Below are positions 34,490-45,941 of a stretch of 64,000 nt of DNA, one piece after another. The translations under genes were made by a program, and so were the position numbers. The stretch's first letter is position 1. Each line of letters opens with the position of its first letter. The stretch comes from Lutraria lutraria (lineage: Eukaryota > Mollusca > Bivalvia > Venerida > Mactridae). The notes under the pieces were generated by a model. The model searched no databases. It saw only the letters and a list, made by a program, of their open reading frames with translations, and had not been told where the DNA came from. The stretch is taken from contig OZ026848.1 in NCBI GenBank assembly GCA_964023205.1, forward strand, positions 486,501-550,500, given 5' to 3'.

Positions 34490-35732
34490 CCGCCCGGCTA
34501 GCTCAGTGGTTAGAGCGTTTGTCTACTGACCGAGAGGTCGTGAGTTCGAACCCCGGGCGAGGCTCACACTGTCTATGACAAATTCGACTGAAGATATTAC
34601 ATCATATGTTCAATTGTCCTCTGAGTTGGCAGTAGCTTACGGACAGAATGTGGTTAGTACCACAGGTAACTGTATCATGAATTGATTATAAAAATATGAA
34701 AAAAAAAAAATTTAAAAAAAAAATATTTATTACTATATTAACAAGGTATATTTCAACGAAAATTATCTGGACGATCACTGAGGTGACTTTTGTTTTTCAA
34801 TTTCATCAAGGATTCCGGTGAATTCATGCAAATAAATATACTTTTTACGGTCGTAATTGAACAAAAACATATTCCTGCATTGAAAGCTTTATTCATTTAC
34901 ATTATTTTACCTTCATAACATGTAATTCAACGTTTAAATTCCGATTTTATCTACATATCAACGTAAAAACTTCATTCTGTCGATGACACTAGAGAAATCC
35001 CAGTGTATTTTGTAACGTTCGTTTTCATTGGCCGGGAATCAAAATCTTGTACATACGTCATTGCACCTGGGAAAACCCCTTTGAAATCGGCCAATGAAAA
35101 TCGTTGTCACAAACTGGATAGCACGCGCGTCATATGAACCAAAATGGAGTCTATCGGGGATAAAAATTAAAGCCGAAAATTTGTTTATTGCTTAGACATT
35201 TACATGTAACGAATTTACAAATTGCCATGGGGGTAAATGTGTTCCAACAGTTGTGTTTTCTAAGTGTAGCTGTTCATTATGTTTGTACACAACGGTAAAG
35301 ACTAAATATCGTCTATTTTATGTAAATTTAGTGGATGTCAAAATCACCTCAGTGATCGTCCCGAAGCATTGATTTACATTTTGTGGCATAACTCGTGAAC
35401 TAGGCGACGGATTTCTCTGGGATTTTGCATGAATGTTGTTTTAACAATATGTTTTATGAATATAATCGATCACTGGAAATATCTTTAGCCAAAAATTTTT
35501 TTTGATGCTTTAAAAATCTTTGGATTTTCGTTGAAATATACCTTGTTAATATAGTAATAATTTTTTTTTTTTTTTTTTTTTCATATTTTTATAATCTATT
35601 CATGATACAGTTACCTGTGGTTAGTACTGGTGAAGGTGTAAATGAATTACAGGAAAGCTTATTAGGATAACTGCCCGCCACGATATGACTGAAATAATGT
35701 TGTAAAGTCCGTTTAATTCGATGAAACAATCT
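34490..35732 (+). mobile_element. tRNA-derived SINE with 9-bp target duplication, interrupted
   Basis: The head has an A box (TAGCTCAGTGGTTAGAGC, 34498-34515) and a B box (GAGTTCGAACC), a body, and a tail ACTGCCCGCCACGATATGAC. An exact CCCTAGTTA flanks both ends (34481-34489 and 35733-35741). Removing the 34661-35619 insert and one octamer leaves about 276 bp, a normal SINE length. The acceptor-stem halves do not pair, so this is not a functional tRNA gene. Confidence 0.88.
34661..35619. mobile_element. 959-bp hAT-like non-autonomous element with 8-bp duplication
   Basis: TIRs of about 105 bp begin CACAGGTAACTGTATCATGA on both strands and include an A-rich tract and AACAAGGTATATTTCAACG. An exact octamer GTTAGTAC flanks the element (34653-34660 and 35620-35627). 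A second inverted pair, GACGATCACTGAGGTGA, lies inside (34770 and 35345). An 8-bp duplication is typical of hAT; no transposase is present. It is inserted in the SINE. Confidence 0.85.
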
Positions 35733-36404
35733 CCCTAGTTAAACACTGAACACTGTGCACTTATCTAAACGTAGTTGGCAGTAGGAAGACGTAGTGACAC
35801 TATGGTTACCTATGTACAAAAAATGAACTATGGTCAACTACGTGCGTACACGTGACCGCGGCTTAAATGGTAGTAAACATCATAGTTCTAAAAGTAGCCA
35901 TTTTTAATACTTACAAAAGTGGACCGACTTTAAATGTAGAAAGGCACAAAACATATACACCAATGGTAAGTTATATTTTTAAGTGCCCCGAAACGGAATA
36001 TGCAAAATAACAAAACTTTGTCACCCTATTTCAGTTACATACAGTCCTAACAGCGAATACGCAAAACATTTCATTTAAATAAGTCATGCATTTTACCATC
36101 ATACACTTATTTTAAACATATGACTATTTGCACATTGTTGCAATAAAATAAATTGAAATGTGTTTAGATCAAGCAGACTTAATTGAGGTAATACTACGCG
36201 TATAGTCAATACCTACGTTTTGTGCGGCTTTCCTGTGCAACAAAGGATGCTGCTGTTAGGACGTTGGACAATTGTTCCAAACGATGCCCCAAGAAAGTTA
36301 TTCAAGAATCATCATGTAAAACTGAATTGTCAGTGTGGCACATGCGAACCATTTAAGCACACGCTAACGGTTGTGGTGGTGTAAGCTATACTGACCCAAG
36401 TTTT

Positions 36405-36690
36405 ACAAGTTTTGCTCAAACTCAACTTATTTATGAAATCAGTTACTGTATGCAATTCAGTAAGTGGTATTAAAAGAAGGTATTAATATGGTCTAAAGAT
36501 ATGGTATAATTCAGTAAAATTGATTTGCGTCGGGTATTGGGAATTTGACTTTTGACTCAAATGAAAATAGAGTTTTGACACCAGAGTCACAATACTTTAT
36601 ACTGGCATGTTTAGCATGTCCTTAGTAAATAAGGAAACGAATGGTAACAATTCTGGTCAAAGACACGATATTTCTAGACAGAAAAAAAAC
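36405..36690. repeat. Interspersed repeat, copy 2
   Basis: Relative of 13295-13640 in the same orientation, with shared landmarks CTCAAACTCAACTT, TTTGACTCAAATGAAAATAG and GGTCAAAGACACGATATTTC. No ends were resolved. From 35850 to 39420 nothing else was recognised apart from this and the candidate promoter near 38.4 kb. Confidence 0.6.
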
Positions 36691-38363
36691 ACTGGATTCC
36701 ATTATTGTTTTTCTACTCAATTTTGTATTTGAAACTGCGGCCAGATTTCCACTTATCTTTTTGGATTTCAATGTCTTACATAGGTGTACCGTTATAGTTT
36801 GGTCAAAAGTCTCTTTATAATGATGTTTTAATGTTACTGTCTATGCTTTAGAAAACATAAAATCAAAACCGCAAAAACTGTGCGTTGTTTGTTTGTACAG
36901 GAATATTTTATTTCGAATTTAGATGAGATGCTCTTATTTAACCCGGACTATGATCTGTCGAGACATGCGCCCATCACGTATGTGAATTTATCATGAACTA
37001 GAATCAAGATATATTTATAAGTCGCCTCTAGGCTTGGTTTATCTCGTTACCTCTTATGTAACATAGTTTACTACATTATCTTTTCACACGGCTTAATATC
37101 CGTCTATGTTCTAAATACACTGTTTTTTGTCTGACAATTCTTATTTCTGGCCATGTTAACACCATATTTAATAACATTTAAACTTAAATGTACAGTACTA
37201 ATAATGACTTTATCGTATAGGCTTTGACTTAAAGCCAAATATATCGAACTCGTTCTACGCACACGACTTGGGTGTTTTTGGATTAAATTATTCTTTAACG
37301 GGCACGAAGGTGAACGATCGTTCAAGACGGCAATGTTCAGAAAAGTTCCGTTGATATGATTACATTTTGAATCCGTTATGATAGGTTATTGTTAGGCTGC
37401 AATATAAATGTGCCTACTGTGGGTTCATGCATAGATAAATCTGTATTGCATAATTGAACATTGTTTGCTAGACTCTTACACTACGGGGATAAGATTCTAA
37501 GCGCAAAGTGCAACATAAAATTGGGAGATAATGTCATTTTGTCCTCACAGATGCGGTACTCCCGTGAAAATGACCGTGAGACATTGGACAACCACGTGTT
37601 CATAAATATTCACATTGATACACTTTTTGCGTAAACATTGTTCATTGATTTTAAAGATTACAATGCTGTCAACAAATAAGAAAATGGTAATAAAAATTGT
37701 GTTACGCGGGAAACGAAACTTTTTCGGCTTTAGTAGTGAAAAGGTAAGTAAAGACGAAAATGTCAATATGCACATGAGAAATTATAAACGTCCATGTTCA
37801 TGGTTTTTGTTTCTGTGAATAGTATCACAAATCAGTAAGGACGTTGCAATCTAAGACGGTCTTATCAAAGCAGCTAACAATAGTTATGTTATTTATAACA
37901 AAAACATATCTAAAACACAAGAAGACGGCAATTAGCAATACATGTCCCCTGTACATATTTTATAATCACCAAACAACAAAACGTCTCATACAAATGGACA
38001 GCTATATTAAGAGGGCGTGTAGTACCAAATGCATGAACCACTACAGACAAATCAATTAAGATTTAATTGAATTTAATACTGAGAAACACATAATGAAATA
38101 CCGGGAAAATAAAATGAATTTAGAGATAATTGGCAGTATATAACTACACAATGAATTAATCATCGTTCATATCATAATTATGTATTACGAAATATCCTAA
38201 AACTATAACAGTTGTTTAAATTCAGTAAATAACAATTTCGAACGTTCTAAAACTTATATATTAATGTTAAAGTATTCTTGAATTTAGTCTCAGACTTATT
38301 CATTCTAAATCTAACAAAAAACAACTTTGAAGTCCATTCTATGGCAAACATGAAATGACTAAC

Positions 38364-38580
38364 CTTGGTCTGGTAAAGCTTGCTTCGAATACTCCTAACA
38401 GTTCGGCGCACAACACCAGAATACCTTTATGAAACGAATGTACCGTATTTAGTAGCATCGAGACAACACGTGACTTTGATCACATGACTTATCAAGTCCT
38501 TTGTGAAATTTCAGCGATTTTGAGGATTCAGACAAGACTATAAAAACGCTTTCTTCTCCCAGACAGTTTATGGCGAATAG
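38364..38580. promoter_or_regulatory. Possible promoter and 5' exon upstream of the Pif-like gene
   Basis: On the - strand TAAATACGG is followed by a segment ending CCAAG before GTTAGT, a donor that could join the CAG acceptor just before the ATG at 33142. On the + strand CTATAAAAACGC (about 38537) precedes ATGGCGAATAG and a GTAATG donor. A CACGTG E-box lies between them. All of this is inference from short motifs. Confidence 0.22.
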
Positions 38581-39420
38581 GTAATGCAATAAATGTTCAA
38601 TTAGTTTTTAGTTAAATTTATGAGTTTACGCACAGCTGGTACAGTGGATTTGTTGAAGCATTAGTTTTTGGTGAGGTGCAAACTACATCGTGTTAACGAA
38701 AAATACAAAAATACATGATCAATTGTGAATAATTACAAATTGTGCAGCGCCTGATGCATCTACTAAGAGTATTTTTATTACAACCACAAGTGTGGTAATT
38801 GCCAAAATGGGTGTTGTCAAATCAGTACAAATTTTGCGGTCCCAAATTTTAAGTTGCCATTAAATAAAAGTTATAGCTCATCAAGACAGATTAATGGAAA
38901 GTAAGTAAAATTTATCACTGAATTAAAACTACGCAATCATGTATAAACACATCCAGACAATGCGAGTGTGAAAACAACATCATTGTGGTCGATGCATATA
39001 ACGAGCAAGAAAGACAAACATGTTTGTTTCCTTAAAAATTTGGGTTTATTGCAAAGAATCACGTTACTGAAATTAACTGTTAAAGAACCGAAAACCAGGC
39101 GCTAGTAATAATGAAAAATACACTATGCAGAGACCATACTTGACGAACGTACATTAACACTAGTTGTCATGCATTCACACGGTACACATACCAGACATGA
39201 AAAAAGCTTATGCTAGTTTTAATTGTTATAATTCATGAAACACAAGATATTCCGTCTGTGGATGTACATTTTATATTTACGAAGGTAACTTATAAAGAAT
39301 GTTAAGCAAGCGATTTAATACATACATTTATGAGTTGAAAACGAGGGAACGTTTGTTTTGAATTTGATTGAAACGCTTGCAACGCAAATAAAATAAAATC
39401 GTACACTATCCATACCAATT

Positions 39421-39958
39421 CTGTGTACACACCGTGTATCCGGATAATACGAACTCACTCGGACAACTATCAACGCAGCAAAAAAAAAGTGGTCAGAATC
39501 ACATCTTTGAATTTTGGCTTTACAAGTCAGTATGCACATATTTGTCTATTCTAGTCAAGCGTCAGAACATAAATCTCGAATAGTCATCATATTAATTATA
39601 ACAAATCATGCTAGTGGTAGTATGATAACAGATTTTGTCATTATATTTTGAAGTTTTATTGAATTTTACAAAACTATCGCATTATAAAAAATCATACACA
39701 GCGTTTAAAAGACAAATTTATCTTGAAACAGACGCTAATTCGATATAACTTCTTTGATATTGTTAAAATTCAGTTTTATAATGATGACCTTAGTGAGAAC
39801 TGAGAAGTGTATACGTGTTTAACGTAGCGTTGATAACCATGAACGTATTTATCTAAACTTATTGTATGAGCAGTAACACACGAGCATGCAACTAAAAAGT
39901 TGTTGCGTTCGTTGTTTTATGTACAAAAAGAAATGTATTGAATTACACAAATGTATGT
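39421..39958. repeat. Outer left arm of a 12.4-kb inverted repeat
   Basis: Inverted match to 51343-51873. Shared landmarks are CCGTGTATCCGGATAATACG, TATCGCATTATAA, AGACAAATTTATC, TAACGTAGCGTTGATAACCA and CAAAAAGAAATGTATT. The homology stops at about 39958, where foreign sequence begins, and resumes at 42742. Confidence 0.82.
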
Positions 39959-40170
39959 TTGCGCATGTCGTGTACTTGTGTAGTTTGTAAAACAATTATT
40001 TTGAGTGTTTTGACCGTTTAGTCAACTGTGAAGTATGATAATGAAGACAAGCCTCATTGTACCACGCGGCCTCCAATGGACCTTCACAATGTAAATATGG
40101 GCGTCGATGCCGACATCCGCCTAATGTTCCACAACTTCCATCGTCTTGCGCAATCAGGTTGCGCAATCTA

Positions 40171-40640
40171 CAGACCGACAATCAATGCAGGCAAGACCGA
40201 CCAAGTTAATGAAGGATTAATGCAGCGATTCAGTCACCCTTCACCACCCAAGGCGACCTGACAGAAGACGTCAGAAGCTTCACCTACCTAAGAAGCACCA
40301 CCAGTACATCGAGTGGAAAAGACATTCGGTCTAAAAACGGGGAAGCCACGCACGTCTTCACCGCCCTAAGGTCAATGTGATCTTCATCTTACTCTACGGA
40401 TCTGAAACGTGGACACGCATCAGAACACTAGACGAGATAAAAGAAGGTCTTTGTTAATACATGTCTGCGACATATCTTCAAAAATAGCTGGCCAGAAAAA
40501 GATTGCAACAAGGACATGTGGATCAGAACTTTAGCATGTCCCCATCGCAAAAATTATAAAGAAAAGGAATGGCAAATGATCGGACACACCACCCACAAAG
40601 ACCCAATATTATTGAGAGCGGCACTCGAACATCAAAGAGA
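40171..40640 (+). mobile_element. LINE reverse-transcriptase 3' fragment
   Basis: Frames read DVRSFTYLRSTTSTSSG, KDIRSKNGEATHVFTALR, LLYGSETWT and RKNYKEKEWQMIGHTTHKDP. They follow the C-terminal order of non-LTR ORF2 proteins (F.YLGS, DI..RI..A, LLYGSE.W, W.WIGH.LR). Frameshifts and stops show decay. It lies in the insertion that splits the left inverted arm. Confidence 0.78.
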
Positions 40641-40659
40641 TAAGCTTATAAAATCAGCC

Positions 40660-40961
40660 ACATCAGTCGTTCATCTGTTTGTTTGTCTGTATTTTGTCTG
40701 TCCCGACTTTACTTAAGAAAATTGCGACGATTGCAATTGTAATATCAACTTATTAGAATGGTTAAATGACTTTCATCCAACTTACTGATTTTCGTTGCCA
40801 TATTTATATCATCATTCTGTTCAAAGTGTAAGCGAGGTGTATTCAACTTTATACATGCTTTAGCCGTATACAGCTCCCCAATTTAAACAGTGCCATTCAC
40901 CGTATAGAGCTACCACAAGGTGCTATTTTTGAAAGAATACATATACTAATAGAGTCTGACA
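40660..40961. mobile_element. Partial copy C of the TGTCACAYCC family, inverted
   Basis: Read inverted from 40961 it starts TGTCAGACTCTATTAG and continues through TAGCTCTATACGGTGAATGG, CTGTATACGGC and the cagacag-rich segment, matching 41438-41712 in opposite orientation. The far end was not found. Confidence 0.6.
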
Positions 40962-41437
40962 AGGTATGTCCTCCAATATTAATGTATTATACTTATGTGA
41001 TTTGCTATAAAGATATAAATAATAAAAGTCACTGTGACCACGTTGATATCTATCCATTTGTGCGTTTTTTTATCCATGTGTTTTTCAGGATGGCGTTCAC
41101 TTGATCCAAACCACTTTGTACATGTTTTCTTTGTTGTTTAATTGCGAGACTATTTTTTAAATAAAAACAAAATCATTTATACACTATCGTTCAGCAGACA
41201 TTTACATGTAATTTTGTGTAAATGCCAGTACAAAATATTTTAAAATGAGGTCTGTAGACGTACAAAAGACCAGTAGATACATTTGAAGATTTTGGAAATC
41301 CATTGGAGAAACCTGAAAAAAAATGAAAATAAGTTATGCTATCATATAAAGATATTTCAATCATTGTCTTCCAGTACTATTCAAATTAGTCAATTAATAG
41401 AAATGTCCATAACACATTTATCCTGTAGGTCATGCCT

Positions 41438-42177
41438 TGTCACACCCTACTAGGGTATGGATCCTTTCGAATATAGAACATCGCGGTAGCTCTATTCGGT
41501 AAATGGCACTGTTTAAATTTGGGAGCTGTATACGCAGTCGAATACAGCTCGCATATTCTTTGAATAGAATGATGATATAAAAACGGCAACGAACACCGGC
41601 TATTAGGCAAAAAAGTAATTTTATCATTCTAATAGATTGATACAACACTCATCGCAATTTTCTTAAAATCGGGACAGACAACATACAGACAAATAAACAG
41701 CTAAACGACTGGTGTTCTCTTCGATATTTGTGTTTACATTGGAGGGGACGATAGCTTTGTCCTCCGTTCGTCCGCCTGTCTGTCTATCCGCCTCTATAAT
41801 GTTAACCAACAATACTGTACACGATTATCCCCAGATTACAGAATGAACTGAAACAACCTTAATATGACATATCATTTGAATGGGCATGTACATGACAGAA
41901 AGGCAGGGGGTGGATGGACAATTCCTTTACCTACATACAATATTATTGCACCGTAAATGCATATCTTGTTGCCACGTGTTTGTAGAAACAACGAATTTAT
42001 CATCATTAATAATTATATATATTTTATATATATTAATGATTTTAGCTTGCATCAGATAATCGGGAATCTCTATCCGAGTAAAAACAAAAACTACTCCGCT
42101 TACAGCTTCTTATTGAGTACGGGAGATTTATTCGGTTAATAGAACTCCCCGGTGAGCCGTATTCGAAAGGATCGTGA
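41438..42177. mobile_element. 740-bp TIR element, copy D of the TGTCACAYCC family
   Basis: Starts TGTCACACCCTACTAGGGTA with GGATCCTTTCGAATA; the right end retains TATTCGAAAGGATCGTGA, a shortened terminus. An exact duplication ATGCCT flanks it (41432-41437 and 42178-42183). The interior is collinear with copies A and B. Confidence 0.82.
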
Positions 42178-42395
42178 ATGCCTAAAAAGAGATATATATT
42201 TCAATTACCTTCTGATAATATGTTCTGATAATTATGTTCTCTTTAAACTTTGAACCCACAATATATATGTAATGTTCATAATGTATACTATATCTGTGAT
42301 GCATGAACTGACCCATATTACAATGCGTGAATGCTCTCTTTGTCTCATATATGCTTTAAATAGTTGCCATCCAGCCTTCGTAGTGATTAGTGTGA

Positions 42396-42545
42396 TCTCC
42401 CCAAAGCAAAATTATGTTGTTTTTGAGAGATAGTTGCTCTAGAGAGGTTAATTTCAGAGGTAATTCATGCAGTGGGAAAAATCATGCTATTTTTGAAGGG
42501 TGGTTGTTGCTCATGAGAGCGCCGCTCATGAGGGGTTGTACTGTA
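42396..42545. mobile_element. MITE with CTCTAGAGCAAC ends, copy 2
   Basis: Inverted relative of 33241-33414, carrying TTGCTCTAGAGAGGTTAATT, GTGGTTGTTGCTC and GAGGGGTTGTACTGTAT. Confidence 0.5.
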
Positions 42546-42741
42546 TATGATATTATCTAGTGTATACTTATTTACTCAGTCCTCTTCAACTGATGGGGGA
42601 ACATAGGTTATCCATCACTCTACTTCATCTGGGCCGGACCTGAGTCCTCGTTTTTGCCTCATTCCATGACACGGAGAGTCTTGAGTTCATTGTTCAACGT
42701 TATTCTCTTCAGATGTCATCATTAAAGTCCATATTAAGGTG

Positions 42742-43188
42742 GAACCAAACGATTGAAATTACGTCGTTTTCGACGTCAAAACGGTCATTTTTACGGTATT
42801 TATAGTGCCTCTCTGAAAATACCTATCGCTCTATCAGTTTATGGAAATATTAAATGAAATAAAATTTTAATAGCGGATAATAAAATTACATACACGTAGG
42901 TATACATTTGATGTTCATGACTTAATTATAAGTGTAAATAAAACGATTTTAAATGTAAACTTTAGTGTTTTTTTCTTCTCACTTTTAAACTTAAATTAAT
43001 TTTATTAAAAATCTGCCCGAGGGATTTTTTTCTTTTTGTCTAGAATAAAGTTTGATGTGTCATCTACCATTCTCGTAAATTTTAAGAAAATCTATCGAGC
43101 CGTTTTAATTTTATTAAAGCTTTGAATGATAGCATTACCTTATAAGGCGCTCATTCGCTTTCAAGAACGTCGTTTCAAACACACGTCT
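42742..43188. repeat. Inner left arm of the 12.4-kb inverted repeat
   Basis: Inverted match to 50918-51342. Landmarks are TAGTGCCTCTCTGAAAATAC, CTATCGCTCTATCA, GTAGGTATACATTTGATGTT, GTTTGATGTGTCATCTAC and GCTCATTCGC. The right-hand equivalents of this arm and the 39421 arm are contiguous, so the two left segments were once joined. Confidence 0.85.
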
Positions 43189-43330
43189 TATGCATACTTA
43201 CATCTATTTTATTTACGGTACACAATGATCTAAAACGATTTGCTGGAATCAATGATACCTCGTCTGTCAGTAACCCTAATCACATTGCCATTCTTTTCAG
43301 ATAACAATAAACACATTACAGTATCATTTT

Positions 43331-43783
43331 AGGCTAGCGGCCTAGCGGGCTGGCGGCGTGAAGTTGGCGGCCTAGCGGCCTGGCGGCGTGAATTGGCGGC
43401 CTGGCGGCGTGAATTGGCGGCCTGGCGGCCTAGCGGCCTAGAATTGTATACCCCCAAGAAATGTATCAGAATCACGTTCTATAAGCATTAGAAACTATTT
43501 TGGAAGGGAAAAGTCGCAAAAAAATCACTTCATCGTAGGTACGCAATTTCGCCGAAAAGTTAGTTTTTTCACCGACCCGGAATATTAAACACCCAATCAC
43601 TCAGAAATGTATCAGAATCACATTCTACATGCATTAGAAACTATTTTGGACGGAAAAAGTCGCAAAATTTCACTTCATCATAGTTACGCCGCTAGGCCGC
43701 CAACTTCACGCCCCAAAGCCGCTAGGCCACTAGGCCGCCAACTTCACACCGCCAGGCCTGTAGGCCGCTAGGCCGTCAACTTC
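43331..43783. mobile_element. Fold-back element with GGCGGCCTAGC/GTGAAGTTG arrays
   Basis: The left array (43331-43440) repeats GGCGGCCTAGC-type modules joined by GGCGTGAAGTTGGCGGCC; the right array (43686-43783) is its inverse (GCCGCCAACTTCACGCC). The core holds an 85-bp direct repeat (43457-43546 and 43601-43689) opening GAAATGTATCAGAATCAC. The design matches the element at 22948, with G in place of many A. Confidence 0.78.
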
Positions 43784-44237
43784 AAAAAAATCATATGCGT
43801 AAATAAAAAATATGAAAAAATTGCAAAACTTGGCTGCTCAATTGAACTAAAATGGAAGATAGTTGTGATTATTTATTCCATTTTTCTGTGTATAAAAACA
43901 AGGTTCCATGATTTACATAATATATATTTATTATATTATGATTGAGAATTTTATTTAGATGTGTTGTTTTAATGAAAATGCATTCTATGTAGGTTTATTT
44001 TTTGGGGGTAAATATTAATTATGACTCGTAAAAATAGATACCCCGTTGTGATAGCGCATTTATGATATAGATACTTAATATAAGCGAAGATGATTGCTAT
44101 AGTATGTGAAAAATACATAGTATTACATGATTACAACAAACGAGTCCGTTGTTTCAGATTTGATTAAAATGTGTTAAATGCATGATGTCATCAGTACGTT
44201 CAAGTGTAAGCCCGATTCTCACTGTCGCAGTGCTGGT

Positions 44238-44925
44238 CCCGGTGTAACATTTTCAAGCTCCCCCTTTTCAGGTTACCCCCCGGTCGCAGTAACATTAAAA
44301 CGTTTTCAAACTCTCTCCCCTGTTAAATAATAATCCCTCACCGGTAGCTTGAACACGTTTTCAAACGCCTCCCCATCCTGTGTTAATTTTAATGGACAAA
44401 GCGTTTATATTTCAGGTTATAATTCATTCGTCTGACTCACAGTCAACAAGGTTTATTCACATGTGAATGCTTTGGAATCATATTAGATTCATGCAATAAT
44501 ATCAAACAACTTAGATGAATAATAAAACGTGTAGCTACATTCATAAATAATCCTGAAAACTTCCTTTATTTTGCAAATGCAAAATCCAAATCGTCTGCGA
44601 CGGGTATCGAAGTCACTTTATGGTTGCTAAATAACTGTAGTACATGATTTTATGTATTTGTAATCTCCCTATTCGAGTGCAAGCTCTCTCTTATTATGAA
44701 TTTTCAAATTATTACCCGTGGTAATCTAAAAACGTTTTCAAAGCAACCCCGGGGGTAATCTGAAAACGTTTTCAAAGCGCACCCGGGTAACCTGAAAACG
44801 TTTTTAGATTACCGGGTTGGGCATTTGAAAATGGAGGGGGTAAAATCAAAACGTTTTAAATGTACCCATCCCGGTATCTTAAAAGGTACCATGAAACGGG
44901 GGGAGCTTGAAGACGTAACACCGGG
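44238..44925. mobile_element. 688-bp TIR element with AAAACGTTTTC subrepeats
   Basis: Left terminus CCCGGTGTAACATTTTCAAG then CTCCCCC; right terminus inverted CCCGGTGTTACGTCTTCAAG then CTCCCCCC. Both halves repeat GTAAYCTGAAAACGTTTTCA at 40-50 bp spacing, centred on the self-complementary AAAACGTTTT. Non-coding. A solo end is at 32958. Confidence 0.72.
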
Positions 44926-45159
44926 GCCTCTCTGTGGCATATAAACCTTTTATGTAAGCTCCCTGTTCAACACTTTAAGAGCTCTGTTTGATGATACAAG
45001 TAATAACAAACACATGAGTATGATTGAATTTTGTCATTTAATATTTAAATGACGAAAATCACATATAACAGTTATGTAATAACAATTGCTGTAATAAACA
45101 TAATATACATTGACTAATACATGTATCATCAAAGGTTGGGTGCCATTTATATGCCACAT

Positions 45160-45200
45160 ATTGCAAATACCTCGAAATCTAGTTTCGAAGTATTTGCAAT
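45160..45200. repeat. 41-bp near-perfect hairpin
   Basis: ATTGCAAATAC and TCGAAA on the left pair with TTTCGA and GTATTTGCAAT on the right around a short loop, with one mismatch. It lies 3' of the retroelement coding block (on its - strand) and could be a terminal signal of it. Confidence 0.55.
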
Positions 45201-45696
45201 AACCCCATCCGAATAAAGTGGTATACATTTAAACAGAATCTCATGAAGCATTATTGACAAAATATTACTAGCATATTGAAATTACTCACGAAATACACCT
45301 GATATACTTAAATGAACATGGCTGAACAGTCTTCAAGCCATTTTACTACAGATTTGTATTATTGACAAACAAGGATTTCTAACACATTGAAAACATGTAC
45401 ACACTGAATTGATACATCATATGAAAATGATTAACAAACCAATATCCAATGTGTCATTACAATAGTTCAACAGTCATAATATTTGTCAAAATTCAGTTAC
45501 ATATCAACATATACATTATTTGTACCTAAATGCACATGAATATCATTAACAATTAAAAAAAACAAATTAGAGTGATACACTTGTACTATAGATAAAAACA
45601 AACAAACAATCATGAATGTCAAAAGTCACAATAATCTAATTTATAACTGATACATAATTATATACACATGTACATCTTATATTTCACGCAAAATTG

Positions 45697-45912
45697 GCTA
45701 GTGAGACCCAATATCCCAACTTGCCATACAACCAAACATAGTCCTGTATATGAGTATCAAATAGGAAAGCATATGGTCATTATTGTCATCAATTATACTA
45801 CCTAGAAGGTGTCACAAAATCATGACGCTGTACAACAATCTTACATTATTCATATATGTTTCAAACTTATGAATCTGCTACCTGGTGAGAGACCCAATAT
45901 CCCAACACCAAA
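45697..45912. repeat. Short direct repeat downstream of the recombinase ORF
   Basis: GTGAGACCCAATATCCCAAC at 45701-45720 recurs as GAGACCCAATATCCCAAC near 45888-45905. Direct repeats beyond the recombinase ORF would fit split direct repeats of Ngaro/PAT-type DIRS elements, but the matching 5' part was not found. Confidence 0.4.
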
Positions 45913-45941
45913 TGCATCAACACAATTCTGCAGCACATTTC

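Larger units (their letters stand above)
34171..35843. mobile_element. Outer CGTAGTT-rich inverted-repeat element (host of a nested SINE)
   Basis: The left end TGTAGTTGACCATACTT is mirrored at the right by AACTATGGTCAACTACGTG (35827-35845). Between them, CGTAGTT, CATAGTT and CTAGTTA motifs recur in both strands at close spacing on each side of the nested SINE. Class unknown; no coding capacity. Confidence 0.6.

Noticed and set aside
34491..34566. tRNA gene
   Set aside because: A and B boxes are present, but the acceptor halves do not pair and the T stem is weak. Target duplications and a shared 3' tail show it is the head of a SINE.
36226..36360. Cys-containing frame (CATKDAAVRTLDNCSKRCPK)
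   Set aside because: No plausible acceptor, donor or family match was found; it is likely a chance frame.
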